Origin: DASZQY01 sp963843565
Lineage (GTDB): Bacteria; Pseudomonadota; Alphaproteobacteria; Rhizobiales; Kaistiaceae
Assembly (NCBI GenBank): GCA_963843565.1
Contig: CAWJKY010000003.1
Span: forward strand, 124,001-188,000
Length of the DNA stretch: 64,000 nt
Direction of reading: 5' to 3'
Each line of letters starts with the position of its first letter. The first letter of the stretch is position 1. This document shows, piece after piece, positions 43,745-51,790 of this stretch. Made by a program: the position numbers and the translations under genes. Under the pieces are notes generated by a model. The model had not been told where the DNA came from. It made no database searches and saw only the letters and a program-made list of their open reading frames with translations.

Positions 43745-45931
43745 CTAGTCGCCGCCAGCGATCTCGGTGAGGCCGGCTTTCGCCGGCGCGGGGGCGAGTG
43801 CGGCAAGCGGCTTGTCCGCCAGCGCCTTGCGCATCATGTCCTCGATTGTGGTCAATCGGTCGCTGGTGGCACCGGAAAGGATTCCGGCGCCGGTGCCCGA
43901 CGTCCCGGCGCTGCGCGGCGCCACGGCGACCGTCGCATCGATCACGGGCGCCTCGAAGGGATTGTCGATACCGGGAATCGGCTTCAGTTCGACGCCCTGG
44001 TGCGCGTAGGTCATGAACAGCTTCCAGGTCTGCGCGGGCAGGACACCGCCGGTGAGGCGCCGGGTCGGGCTGTAGCCGTCGTTGCCGAACCAGACGGCGG
44101 CGACGTAGTTGCCGGTGAAGCCGGCGAACCAGGCATCGCGGTAGGAATTGGTGGTGCCGGTCTTGCCGGCGGTCACGATGCCGTCGAGCTTGGCGCGCCT
44201 GCCGGTGCCCCATTCCGGCACCTGGCGGAGCATGCCGTTCATGGCGGCGATGGTGGCATCGTCGAGAATGCGCTCGCGGGGCGGCGCATCGCGGCGGCGG
44301 TCGTAGACGATGTTGCCGTCGCTGTCGATGATCTGGGTGAAGGCGTAGGGCGTCGCCTTGAAGCCGCCGTTGGCGAAGACCGAGTAGGCGCCGGCCATGT
44401 CGAGGACGGTCACTTCCGAGGCGCCGAGGGGCAGCGACGGCGTGATGCGCAGTTCGGACGTGATGCCCATGCGGTGGGCGACATCGACGATCTTGTCCCG
44501 GCCGACGGCCTGGGCGAGACGAACGGGGATCGTGTTGATCGATTTGACGAGTGCGGTGGTCAGCGTCACCGGGCCAGCGTAGCTGCCGCCGTAGTTCTTC
44601 GGGCACCAGTTGCGAATACAGATCGGCGCGTCGCGAACGATGCTCTTCGGCGTGAAGCCGTTCATCATCGCGGTGGTGTAGACGAATGGCTTGAAGGACG
44701 AGCCGGGCTGGCGAAGTGCGTCGGTGGCGCGGTTGAACTGGCTCTCGCCGTAGTCGCGGCCGCCGACCATGGCGCGCACGGCACCGTCCGGTTCGGTCGC
44801 GACGAGCGCGGCCTGCTTGACGCGGTAGGCGGTGCCGTACTGGCGGAGCGTCGTGGCGACGGCGTCCTCGGCGGCGCCCTGCATACCCATGTCGACAGTG
44901 GTGCGCACGGTGACGATGTGGTCGCCGCGCGGTGGGACCGCGTCCTTGACCTGCTCGAAGGCCCAATCGAGGAAGTAATCCGGTGCATCGCTCGACGCGG
45001 TGCGCTCAACGACGTCGGCGGGATGGCGGCGGGCGCCCACGACTTGACCCTCGGTCATGAAGCCGGCTTGGACCATGTTGGTCAGCACCTCGTTGGCGCG
45101 GGCGCGGGCGGCGGGAAGATTGACGTGCGGCGCGAAGCGCGAGGGCGCCTTGAAGAGGCCGGCGAGCAGCGCCGCCTCGGCGAGATCGACATCACGGACG
45201 GACTTGCCGAAATAGAACTCCGAGGCGGCTTCGACCCCGAAGGTGCCGGCGCCCATATAGGCGTGGTCGAGATAGAGCTTCAGGATCTCGCGCTTGGAGA
45301 AGTTCGATTCGAGCCAGACCGCCAGGAAGGCTTCCTTGATCTTGCGATTGAGGGTGCGCTCGTTGGACAGGAACAGGTTCTTGGCGAGCTGCTGGGACAG
45401 CGAGGAGCCGCCCTCGACCACGGCGTTGGCGCGCAGATCGTCGATGAGGGCGCGCATGGTTCCGGGAATGTCGATGCCGAAATGGTCGAAGAAGCGGCGG
45501 TCCTCGGTGGCGAGCACCGCCTTGATCAAGAAATCGGGCATCTCCTCGAGCGGCACGGCGTCGCTCTGCTTGAGGCCGCGCTTGCCGATTTCGTTGCCGT
45601 AGCGATCGAGAAACGTGACGGCGAGGTTGCCGCGGGACTGCCAGTCGCTGCGGGTGGCCTGAAACGCGGGCAGCGCCAGCGTGAGCAACACGACCGAGCC
45701 GGCGGTAGCAAGTGTCAGCCCGTCGCCCAGAATCTCGATCACGGCGCGCCGGAACCCGGTGACGCGGAAGCGGCGCATGAACAGCGAAAAGCCTTCCGCG
45801 GCGCGGACAATTCCGCGGCCGAGACGAAACAGCGTCGAGTCGACCCAGGCGTCGACCTCGATCAGGCGGACGCGGCGGCGGCGCTTGCGGTTGCTCTGGA
45901 ACGGATCACGCACGCCGGCGAGGATAAGCAA
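43745..45931 (-). CDS. Class A penicillin-binding protein (PBP1A-like)
   Basis: Bifunctional murein glycosyltransferase/transpeptidase, 728 residues. A basic cytoplasmic tail precedes a membrane helix (about 70-90, LTLATAGSVVLLTLALPAF). The glycosyltransferase domain has ATEDRRFFDHFGIDIPG and EGGSSLSQQLAKNLFLSNER; the transpeptidase has PGSSFKPFVY (catalytic Ser), the SxN-like SINTIPVRLA and VTAGKTGTTNSYRDAWFAG. The start is unsure: TTG 45931 or GTG 45913, neither with a ribosome binding site. The gene heads a unit with DUF1214 and DUF1254 genes and follows an L,D-transpeptidase gene. Confidence 0.93.
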   Translation of the reverse strand: MLILAGVRDPFQSNRKRRRRVRLIEVDAWVDSTLFRLGRGIVRAAEGFSLFMRRFRVTGFRRAVIEILGDGLTLATAGSVVLLTLALPAFQATRSDWQSRGNLAVTFLDRYGNEIGKRGLKQSDAVPLEEMPDFLIKAVLATEDRRFFDHFGIDIPGTMRALIDDLRANAVVEGGSSLSQQLAKNLFLSNERTLNRKIKEAFLAVWLESNFSKREILKLYLDHAYMGAGTFGVEAASEFYFGKSVRDVDLAEAALLAGLFKAPSRFAPHVNLPAARARANEVLTNMVQAGFMTEGQVVGARRHPADVVERTASSDAPDYFLDWAFEQVKDAVPPRGDHIVTVRTTVDMGMQGAAEDAVATTLRQYGTAYRVKQAALVATEPDGAVRAMVGGRDYGESQFNRATDALRQPGSSFKPFVYTTAMMNGFTPKSIVRDAPICIRNWCPKNYGGSYAGPVTLTTALVKSINTIPVRLAQAVGRDKIVDVAHRMGITSELRITPSLPLGASEVTVLDMAGAYSVFANGGFKATPYAFTQIIDSDGNIVYDRRRDAPPRERILDDATIAAMNGMLRQVPEWGTGRRAKLDGIVTAGKTGTTNSYRDAWFAGFTGNYVAAVWFGNDGYSPTRRLTGGVLPAQTWKLFMTYAHQGVELKPIPGIDNPFEAPVIDATVAVAPRSAGTSGTGAGILSGATSDRLTTIEDMMRKALADKPLAALAPAPAKAGLTEIAGGD

Positions 45932-45950
45932 GTGGAGGGGCAGGGGGAAG

Positions 45951-45970
45951 GTACGTGCGTTCGCACGTAC
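45951..45970. promoter_or_regulatory. Perfect 20-bp palindrome between ldt and pbp genes
   Basis: GTACGTGCG-TT-CGCACGTAC, 20 bp upstream of the penicillin-binding protein start and 20 bp after the L,D-transpeptidase stop. With only a 2-base centre it looks like a protein-binding site rather than an RNA hairpin. No T-run follows. Confidence 0.5.
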
Positions 45971-45989
45971 GCCTCAGGATTTCCGCGGG

Positions 45990-46511
45990 CTAGCGCAGCA
46001 CCACGACCTGGGTGCCGACATGCACCCGGGCGAACAGGCGCAGAATATCGGCGTTGTACATGCGAATGCAGCCGTAGGAGACGAAACGGCCGACGGAGTT
46101 GGGCCGGTTGGTGCCGTGGATGGCGTAGGTGCCGCCGGTCAGCACCATCGCGGCGGCGCCCATCGGGTTCGACGGCACGCCGCCGGGGATGAGGTCGGGC
46201 AAGCTCGGGATGTCGCGCTTGACGTCCGGCGGCGGCGACCAGGCGGGCTTGATGTACTTGGCGACGATCTGGGCGCGGCCCTGCCACTGCTTGCCGGCCT
46301 TGCCGACGCCCACCGGATAGCGCAGCGCCTTGCCGCCGCCGAGCACGAGATAGAGCCGGCGCTCGGACGTGCGGATGACGATGGTGCCGGGCGGGTAGGG
46401 GTTCGCCTGGAAGGCGACGAGCTGCTCGCTGGCGGCAGCGGGGCGCGGGGCCAGCTGGACGGCTGCCGCAAGCGCGACGAGGAGGGCGAAGGCGGCGGAC
46501 ACGAGACGCAT
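45990..46511 (-). CDS. L,D-transpeptidase (YkuD family)
   Basis: Periplasmic enzyme that makes 3-3 peptidoglycan cross-links or attaches lipoproteins. The 173 residues start with a signal peptide (about 1-27), then TSERRLYLVLGGGKALRYPVGVG, IPSLPDLIPGGVPSNPMGAAAM and the catalytic stretch YAIHGTNRPNSVGRFVSYGCIRMYN with the active His and Cys. No LysM or other domain is attached. It lies upstream of the penicillin-binding protein gene on the same strand and diverges from ycgN. Confidence 0.92.
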   Translation of the reverse strand: MRLVSAAFALLVALAAAVQLAPRPAAASEQLVAFQANPYPPGTIVIRTSERRLYLVLGGGKALRYPVGVGKAGKQWQGRAQIVAKYIKPAWSPPPDVKRDIPSLPDLIPGGVPSNPMGAAAMVLTGGTYAIHGTNRPNSVGRFVSYGCIRMYNADILRLFARVHVGTQVVVLR

Positions 46512-46572
46512 GACCGAACGAGATTACAGGCTCGCGCCGGGTTCGTCTGTGGCTTTGCTGCACCTGAAGCCG

Positions 46573-46626
46573 ACCCCCTCCCGGACGGCTCTTGCCGTCC
46601 GACCTCCCCCTTTCAGGGGGAGGGTG
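46573..46626. repeat. Structured repeat, copy D
   Basis: CCCCCTCCC, then hairpin GGACGGC-TCTT-GCCGTCC (46583-46600), then GACCTCCCCC-TTTCA-GGGGGAGGGT. Same outer frame as the copies near the DUF559 gene at 17.5-18.2 kb, in the orientation of copy B, with a different stem. It lies just upstream of ycgN. Confidence 0.65.
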
Positions 46627-46674
46627 CGGCGCGCCGGTCGGCACGGAGCGAAGGCCCGTGCTATAGGAGCCGGG

Positions 46675-47205
46675 ATGGACGCCAAGGCAGCCCCAAAGCC
46701 CAGCGACGCGAACCAGGACGAGCCGTTCTGGCGGACGGTGCCGCTCGCCGAGATGTCGTCAGCCCAGTGGGAGTCGCTTTGCGACGGGTGCGGGCGCTGC
46801 TGCCTGAACAAGCTGCTCTACGAGGACACCGGCGAGATCGCGTGGACCGACGTTGCCTGCCATCTGCTCGACGGCGAATCGTGCCGCTGCGGCGACTACG
46901 AGCGGCGGCACGAACTGGTGCCGGACTGCCAGCAGCTGACCGCGGAGAGCGTGCCGACGCTCACCTGGCTGCCGCCGACCTGCGGGTATCGGCTGATCGC
47001 GGAGGGCCGCGACCTCTACTGGTGGCATCCGCTGGTCTCGGGCGACCCGGAGACGGTCCACGAAGCGGGCGTCTCGGTGCGCGGTCGCACGCAGAAGGAG
47101 ACCGAGGTCAAGCTCGACTATCTGGAAGACTACGTGGTCAGCTGGCCGGGCGAAGGCCCGCCGCTGAAGGCCGACCCGGACGTGAGGAAGGCGAAGGGGC
47201 GATAG
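46675..47205 (+). CDS. YcgN family cysteine-cluster protein (UPF0260)
   Basis: A 176-residue cytoplasmic protein with eight or more conserved cysteines: LCDGCGRCCLNKLLYED, ACHLLDGESCRCGDYERR, VPDCQQL and PPTCGYRL. This spacing is the YcgN/UPF0260 signature and suggests a metal or Fe-S site. The C-terminal half has YWWHPLVSGDPETVHEAG. ATG 46675 has AGGAG at a good distance. No known function. It borders the restriction-modification island on its right. Confidence 0.9.
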   Translation: MDAKAAPKPSDANQDEPFWRTVPLAEMSSAQWESLCDGCGRCCLNKLLYEDTGEIAWTDVACHLLDGESCRCGDYERRHELVPDCQQLTAESVPTLTWLPPTCGYRLIAEGRDLYWWHPLVSGDPETVHEAGVSVRGRTQKETEVKLDYLEDYVVSWPGEGPPLKADPDVRKAKGR

Positions 47206-47228
47206 TCAGGAAAGTCACTGCCCGAGGG

Positions 47229-48449
47229 TCACTGGCGTGCCTTGACCAGCGTGAGGAATTCGAAAAGCGAAAGCAGCCAGCCCTGTTGGTCCTGTGCGTA
47301 GGTGCTGTGTAGCGGCTTAGGAACCACGAGCTGAAGGTGCTTCGCCATCATCTCATCAGTCTGGTTTCGTGAGATGCTGGGTTCGAGCGTGAGCAGGTGC
47401 TTGTTTGGTATGCGCTCGGCTTCGGAGAGTACTTGCCGCCACCTGTCCTTCAGGCTCGATTTCGATCCGAGCATGGTCAGGCGCCCCGCGGGATACGAGG
47501 CGTCCTGATATTCTTCCTTTCCGGGAAAAAGGAAGTCGGGCTTGTTCTTGTTTTCTGTCTCTGCGCCACGCGCGTACCTTACCTTGTGGCTGCTGAAGAC
47601 GGCCTCAAGGTGGTTCTCCAGCGCCATGCCCGCTCTGGATTTCCTGCGGTTTTGTACGCTGAGCGAAAACGCAAGAAATCCGTCAACGTCGGCCTCATCG
47701 TTAGCGAGAAATCCGCCTTTCAGACGGGCCGCAACGATCTGGCGTTCCACCCGACGGAACAGAAGCTCCTCGCGCTCCATCCACGCGATCAACGCTTCAT
47801 CGGGTGCGTCCACGGGTGAGACGTCAGGCAACGTCGAGCGAGCCAATTCGGAGAACTCTCGCGTGCGTGGAAATTGGTTGCCTAGACGCTCGACAATTGC
47901 GTCGATCGCGTCAACCTGTGGCTCTTCGGGCTCGATCCCCAGTTCGTCAAGAATGTAGTTCGCGGCAAAATCCAGTTCCGCGTCCACGTCCTTGCCGATT
48001 TCTTGTCCTTCGAAGGTGAGCCCCGGCTGATTGTCGAGCCCGAACAACCACGACAACTGGCTTTGCACGGTGCTTGCGGCGGGCACGATCACCACAAGGA
48101 CCGAGTCGTTCGTCCTTTGGGCGATGAACATCACGTCGCCCTCTTGTGCGATCTCGGAGACAGAGGTCGTTGGGAAGTACAGCCGATACTCCGACCGATG
48201 CGGGTGATTCTCGCGCGCGTCGTACCAAGTGACGAACCCGTCTTCGGCCAACGCTTCCTGCTCGTCACTCATCCAAAGAAAACGAGCAGGGAATTTCCGT
48301 GGCTGCTCCGCTCCGAACAGTGTTCTTAGTGCGGCGACGCCATTGAATTCGTGCTGGTTCGATCGAGATGTATCCGCCTCCACAGAACTGAGACGCTTGG
48401 ACACAATGCCTTTGAAGTAGTCCGAAAGCATGCCGCGTCGGAGTGACAT
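47229..48449 (-). CDS. EcoRII-type restriction endonuclease
   Basis: Type IIE restriction enzyme; by homology it should cut CCWGG and need a second site for activation. At 406 residues it matches full-length EcoRII (404). The N-terminal effector domain (about 1-170) includes RFLWMSDEQEALAEDGFVTWYDAREN; the C-terminal PD-(D/E)XK domain has RKSRAGMALENHLEAVF, NKPDFLFPGKEEYQDASYPAG, LGSKSSLKDRWRQVLSEAERI and ITDEMM-like NQTDEMMAKHLQLVVP. The start abuts the vsr stop. The region has distinctly lower GC than its surroundings, a sign of transfer. The recognition site is inferred, not seen. Confidence 0.88.
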   Translation of the reverse strand: MSLRRGMLSDYFKGIVSKRLSSVEADTSRSNQHEFNGVAALRTLFGAEQPRKFPARFLWMSDEQEALAEDGFVTWYDARENHPHRSEYRLYFPTTSVSEIAQEGDVMFIAQRTNDSVLVVIVPAASTVQSQLSWLFGLDNQPGLTFEGQEIGKDVDAELDFAANYILDELGIEPEEPQVDAIDAIVERLGNQFPRTREFSELARSTLPDVSPVDAPDEALIAWMEREELLFRRVERQIVAARLKGGFLANDEADVDGFLAFSLSVQNRRKSRAGMALENHLEAVFSSHKVRYARGAETENKNKPDFLFPGKEEYQDASYPAGRLTMLGSKSSLKDRWRQVLSEAERIPNKHLLTLEPSISRNQTDEMMAKHLQLVVPKPLHSTYAQDQQGWLLSLFEFLTLVKARQ

Positions 48450-48902
48450 CTAGCGCCCCCTGATCTCCAACCGGGACTTGCCGGACTTCAGCCAAACTGC
48501 GCATCGTCTGATCAAGACTTCATCCGTCAGGCGGCGGGTTCCTTTCAGCGCGCACTCCCACACCACCGCGACGCGCCATCCGCGGGAACCCAAGCTGGCG
48601 AGATTCGACATGTCCCGGTTTCTGTTGCCCGTGATCTTCTGCCGCCAGAAGCGTCGCCTTGTCGAAGGCCATTTGAACAGACGGCAGTCATGGCCGTGCC
48701 AGAAGCAACCGTGGACCAATATGACCGCGCGGTACTTCGGCAGGACAAGGTCGGGAGTGCCAGGAAGGCCCCGGACGTGGAGCCGATATCGGAAGCCAAG
48801 CCGGTGAAGGCCCTTTCGAACAATCAACTCCGGCTTCGTGTTCTTTCCCTTGATGCCGGACATCATCCGGCTGCGGGTCAACTTGTCGACTACGTCAGGC
48901 AA
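48450..48902 (-). CDS. vsr: Very short patch repair endonuclease
   Basis: Nicks next to T:G mismatches that arise when 5-methylcytosine deaminates, so it accompanies C5 methyltransferases. The 150 residues have the Vsr signature: TRSRMMSGIKGKNTKPELIVRKGLHRLGFRYRLH, LPGTPDLVLPKYRAVILVHGCFWHGHDC (catalytic Asp and zinc Cys/His) and WRVAVVWECAL. ATG 48902 overlaps the methyltransferase stop by 8 bp, and its stop touches the endonuclease start. The three genes form one operon. Confidence 0.95.
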   Translation of the reverse strand: MPDVVDKLTRSRMMSGIKGKNTKPELIVRKGLHRLGFRYRLHVRGLPGTPDLVLPKYRAVILVHGCFWHGHDCRLFKWPSTRRRFWRQKITGNRNRDMSNLASLGSRGWRVAVVWECALKGTRRLTDEVLIRRCAVWLKSGKSRLEIRGR

Positions 48903-50106
48903 CTTCGGGAATCGCCCTGTCCACTGAATTGGCGGGCAATGCGGCCAGAAGATGCGGCAACATGAAGGCCGCTACGGCCTGGACAACCGGAACGACGACA
49001 GCGTTGCCGAACTGTCTGTAAGCCTGCGTGTCCGACACCGGAATCTTCATGTCGCTCCCCTGAGGTGCATCGAAGCCCATCAGTCGAGAGCATTCCCGTG
49101 GCGTCAGGCGGCGGGGACGCCGGCCCGGCTGCTTTATCAGGATTTCCGATCCATCCTTGAAGTAGCGGGCAGACAGGGTACGGGTTACGTCCTCTGGCCC
49201 GAAGTCACTGTAGCCAAATCCGTTTCCCTGGGATGCGTGCTTCTTCTTGTAGCCCTGGAGGTAGGACCACAGATGCTGACTGAGGGTGTATTTCGGATCG
49301 ACTGATTGCTCGAGGATGCTTCCGAGCTTCGGGCCAGGCAGCGACTTGCTCCGAAACTTCGCGAAGTCGAAGTTCGTTGGCTCCCGGAATCCGACAATGA
49401 AGATTCGTTCTCGCTTCTGAGGCACCCATGGCTCAGAACTGATGACGCGATGCTGAACGTGATATCCGAGGTCTTCGATGAGGACCTTCATCATGGTCCG
49501 GAACGTGCGCCCTCCGTCGTGGCGTTCCAGGTTCTTCACGTTCTCCAGCAGGAATGCCGGCGGGCGATGATGCGCGATGATCTGGGCCACGTCGAAGAAC
49601 AGCGTGCCCTGCACGTCGCACAGGAAGCCATGCGGCCTGCCCAATGCGTTCTTCTTCGACACGCCCGCAATCGAAAAGGGCTGGCATGGAAACCCTGCGA
49701 TTAGCAGATCGTGGGACGGAATCGAATCGAGCGGGACCTGCCGGATGTCGCCAGCGATTTCATGGTCGTCGCTCGGGAAGTTGGCGACGTATGTGCGCTG
49801 CGCGTACTTGTCCCACTCCGAAGTGAAGATGCATTTGCCACCGAGGGGCTCAAATCCGCGCCGGAGTCCACCGATACCAGCAAACAGATCAATGAACGTG
49901 AACGCCGAGGTTCCGGGGCGCGACAGAGGCAGACGCCCCTGGATTGCCAGGGGCAGCATTCCCTTGAGAGCCTGGAGTTCCCGCGGGCGCGGTTTCGACT
50001 CGCCGCGTTCGTAGCGATACGCAGTGCGCTCAGTCACCTCGAGAAAGTCCGCGACCTCCTGGACCGACAGTCCAAGCCTTGCCCTCAGGTCGGCGAAGTC
50101 ACCCAT
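48895..50106 (-). CDS. dcm: Cytosine-5 DNA methyltransferase with N-terminal helix-turn-helix
   Basis: Protects CCWGG-type sites by C5 methylation (target inferred from the partner). The 403 residues start with a Xre-like helix-turn-helix (ARLGLSVQEVADFLEVTERTAYRYERGESKPRP), then C5 motifs: FTFIDLFAGIGGLRRGFE (I), GFPCQPFSIAG (IV, catalytic Cys), LENVKNLERHD (VI), PQKRERIFIVGF (VIII) and QFGNAVVVPVV (X). I choose ATG 50106, with GAGAGG 6 bases upstream and a palindrome and promoter-like boxes just before it; the frame is open upstream to 50247. N-terminal HTH domains in M.EcoRII/M.SsoII relatives repress the operon. Confidence 0.9.
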   Translation of the reverse strand: MGDFADLRARLGLSVQEVADFLEVTERTAYRYERGESKPRPRELQALKGMLPLAIQGRLPLSRPGTSAFTFIDLFAGIGGLRRGFEPLGGKCIFTSEWDKYAQRTYVANFPSDDHEIAGDIRQVPLDSIPSHDLLIAGFPCQPFSIAGVSKKNALGRPHGFLCDVQGTLFFDVAQIIAHHRPPAFLLENVKNLERHDGGRTFRTMMKVLIEDLGYHVQHRVISSEPWVPQKRERIFIVGFREPTNFDFAKFRSKSLPGPKLGSILEQSVDPKYTLSQHLWSYLQGYKKKHASQGNGFGYSDFGPEDVTRTLSARYFKDGSEILIKQPGRRPRRLTPRECSRLMGFDAPQGSDMKIPVSDTQAYRQFGNAVVVPVVQAVAAFMLPHLLAALPANSVDRAIPEVA

Positions 50107-50136
50107 TTGCGGCCTCTCGAATCGGCGGGTCAATTT

Positions 50137-50151
50137 CTGACAGAATGTCAG
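50137..50151. promoter_or_regulatory. 15-bp palindromic operator candidate for the R-M operon
   Basis: CTGACA-TTC-TGTCAG on the minus strand, 30 bp before the methyltransferase start. It overlaps a CATTCT -10-like box paired with TTTACA 17 bp upstream. It resembles in size and TGACA/TGTCA arms the 15-bp repeat GGACA..TGTCC that M.SsoII binds to control its own genes. Confidence 0.55.
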
Positions 50152-50264
50152 GCCGTTGCCCTGTTGTAAACGAATTTGTTCACTTTTCGTTCCTTTTGGC
50201 ATCGATGGAGCGGGGATCATTTGTCGCGTAGCATCGGTTGTGCACACCCAACGGAGCGAAGGTC

Positions 50265-50852
50265 ATGTCGATGCGTGCGATGGTCGTGGCTGTACTTGGT
50301 TCGTTGCTGGCCTTGCCGTTCGCGGCGGGCGCGGAAGCGGGAGGGACGGAGAGCGACACGGCGCTGTTCGGCCGCGATCCCGGTGACGGGCGCGCGTTCG
50401 CCTGCTACGTCCGCCACTACGACGACGCCCACCTGAAGGCGCACCCGAAGCAGAACGTGCGCAACATGATGCTGTTCGTCGACAGCCAGATCGACAGTTC
50501 GATGGGGCGCACCTATTCGCTGACCATCGGTGTCTCGTTCCGCAAGATCGACCACGAGCTCCAGGTTTCCGGCGGCTGCGATTCTTCCGTCGACGGGAAG
50601 GCGGCGCTCAACTGCGGCATCGACTGCGACGGCGGGCGGATCGACGTCAACGTGCGCGACGCCAACTCCATCCTCGTCTCGATTCCCGACGGGGTGGCGA
50701 CCTGGGATCCGCAGTCTGCGGACGAGACGCCGGACGATTCGATGTGGGGGGCGGACGACAAGCTGTTCCGGCTCGACCGCACGTCGATCAACGACTGCCT
50801 GCCGCTCGTCTGGGACGACGACGCCAAGGCGATGATCCAGGCGATCCAGTGA
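50265..50852 (+). CDS. Secreted hypothetical protein
   Basis: A 195-residue exported protein I do not recognise. Signal peptide at residues 1-24 (AVLGSLLALPFAAGAEA); the mature part is acidic and contains VRHYDDAHLKAHPKQNVRNMMLF, LTIGVSFRKIDHELQVSGGCDSS and CGIDCDGGRIDVNV with four cysteines that may pair. The C terminus has FRLDRTSINDCLPLVW. ATG 50265 follows GGAGCGAAGG. It sits at the right edge of the restriction island and precedes the DsrE-like gene by 7 bp, forming an operon with it. Confidence 0.75.
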   Translation: MSMRAMVVAVLGSLLALPFAAGAEAGGTESDTALFGRDPGDGRAFACYVRHYDDAHLKAHPKQNVRNMMLFVDSQIDSSMGRTYSLTIGVSFRKIDHELQVSGGCDSSVDGKAALNCGIDCDGGRIDVNVRDANSILVSIPDGVATWDPQSADETPDDSMWGADDKLFRLDRTSINDCLPLVWDDDAKAMIQAIQ

Positions 50853-50859
50853 GGGCGCC

Positions 50860-51318
50860 ATGCTGATCGACCGGCGGCGGCTCTTCGCGCGCCTGTTCGG
50901 TGGCGCGGCGGCGGCCGGGGCCATGGTCGCCGGAGCGACGGCTGCTTCGGCGGCGACGGCGGGAGGGGTGCCCAAGGTCGCCTACCACCTCGCCGACCTC
51001 GACAAGGTGACCTTCGTGCTCGGCAACATCGCCAACCACATCGCCGGCGAGGGCGGGCCGGACAAGGTGCAAATCGTGCTGGTGGTGCATGGGCCGGCGC
51101 TCTCGGCGTTTCGCACCAGCCGAGCGAACCCGGACATCACGCGGCGGCTTTCCGCGATCGCCGACGCCGGCGTCCAGCTCGGCGCCTGCGGCAACACCCT
51201 CGACGCGCAAACGATCACGACCGGCGACCTGCTGCCGGGGTTCGTTCGGATCGACGAGGGCGGGGTGGTGCGGCTGGCGCGGCTGCAGGCGGAAGGCTAC
51301 GCCTACATCCGCCCCTGA
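50860..51318 (+). CDS. DsrE-family protein with Tat signal
   Basis: A 152-residue protein with a twin-arginine signal (DRRRLFARLFGGAAAAGAM) and a DsrE/DsrF-like fold: KVAYHLADLDKVTFVLGNIANHI, KVQIVLVVHGPALSAF, AGVQLGACGNTLDAQTI and GGVVRLARLQAEGYAYIRP. In this family the Cys in GACGNTL may carry sulfur. Exported DsrE-like proteins are often linked to sulfur or redox metabolism, but no sulfur-oxidation gene is present here. Cotranscribed with the upstream secreted-protein gene. Confidence 0.85.
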   Translation: MLIDRRRLFARLFGGAAAAGAMVAGATAASAATAGGVPKVAYHLADLDKVTFVLGNIANHIAGEGGPDKVQIVLVVHGPALSAFRTSRANPDITRRLSAIADAGVQLGACGNTLDAQTITTGDLLPGFVRIDEGGVVRLARLQAEGYAYIRP

Positions 51319-51790
51319 GGGAGGAAAGACGCCGGCGGACGGTGCCGCCGACGCCTCCCTTTCTCGTGCCTCTCGGAGTCGTGCATCGCCGCACCCGTTT
51401 GCCCAAAAACAGGAACAGGGGGTGAGCCGACGCCGTTTGAAGACACTGACCCGGACGGAATCTGACGCTTCGCAACGCGACGCCGTTCCGGCTGACCCGG
51501 CGCGAGGCGGCTCATCACCGGCCGCACGCCCAAGTCAGAACGAACACCCCGCCATGGAGCGCAAGCGGGCGCCCGGAACCGTACCCGGGCGAGAACCATG
51601 CGCGCTTCCCGGGAACGCGGACCGGCAACTGGCCGGCCCAGCCGTGCCCACGCGCAGGACACAGCCTGCCCCCGGGGCATGGGCCGCGGACGGTGATTCC
51701 CCCCGCAGCACGTGGACTTTGCCGCGATTCGGGGGAGGCGGGGAAGGTGGCAGAATGTGCGGAGGGGGAGGGGGGCGGCTGACGGGCACC
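51319..51790. other. Noncoding stretch before the tandem repeats
   Basis: About 470 bp with no credible gene. A short GC hairpin with loop ACGGTG (near 51335-51352) soon after the DsrE-like stop could be a weak terminator. The rest is GC-rich with poly-purine runs (GGAGGGGGAGGGG near 51759-51772) leading into the repeats. No RNA gene was recognised. Confidence 0.5.

Noticed and set aside
50107..50247. Extended N terminus of the Dcm-like methyltransferase
   Set aside because: The region contains the likely promoter and operator, and a good ribosome binding site precedes ATG 50106.
51303..51680. Minus-strand 125-codon frame after the DsrE-like gene
   Set aside because: No ribosome binding site, no family resemblance and irregular composition; treated as noncoding.
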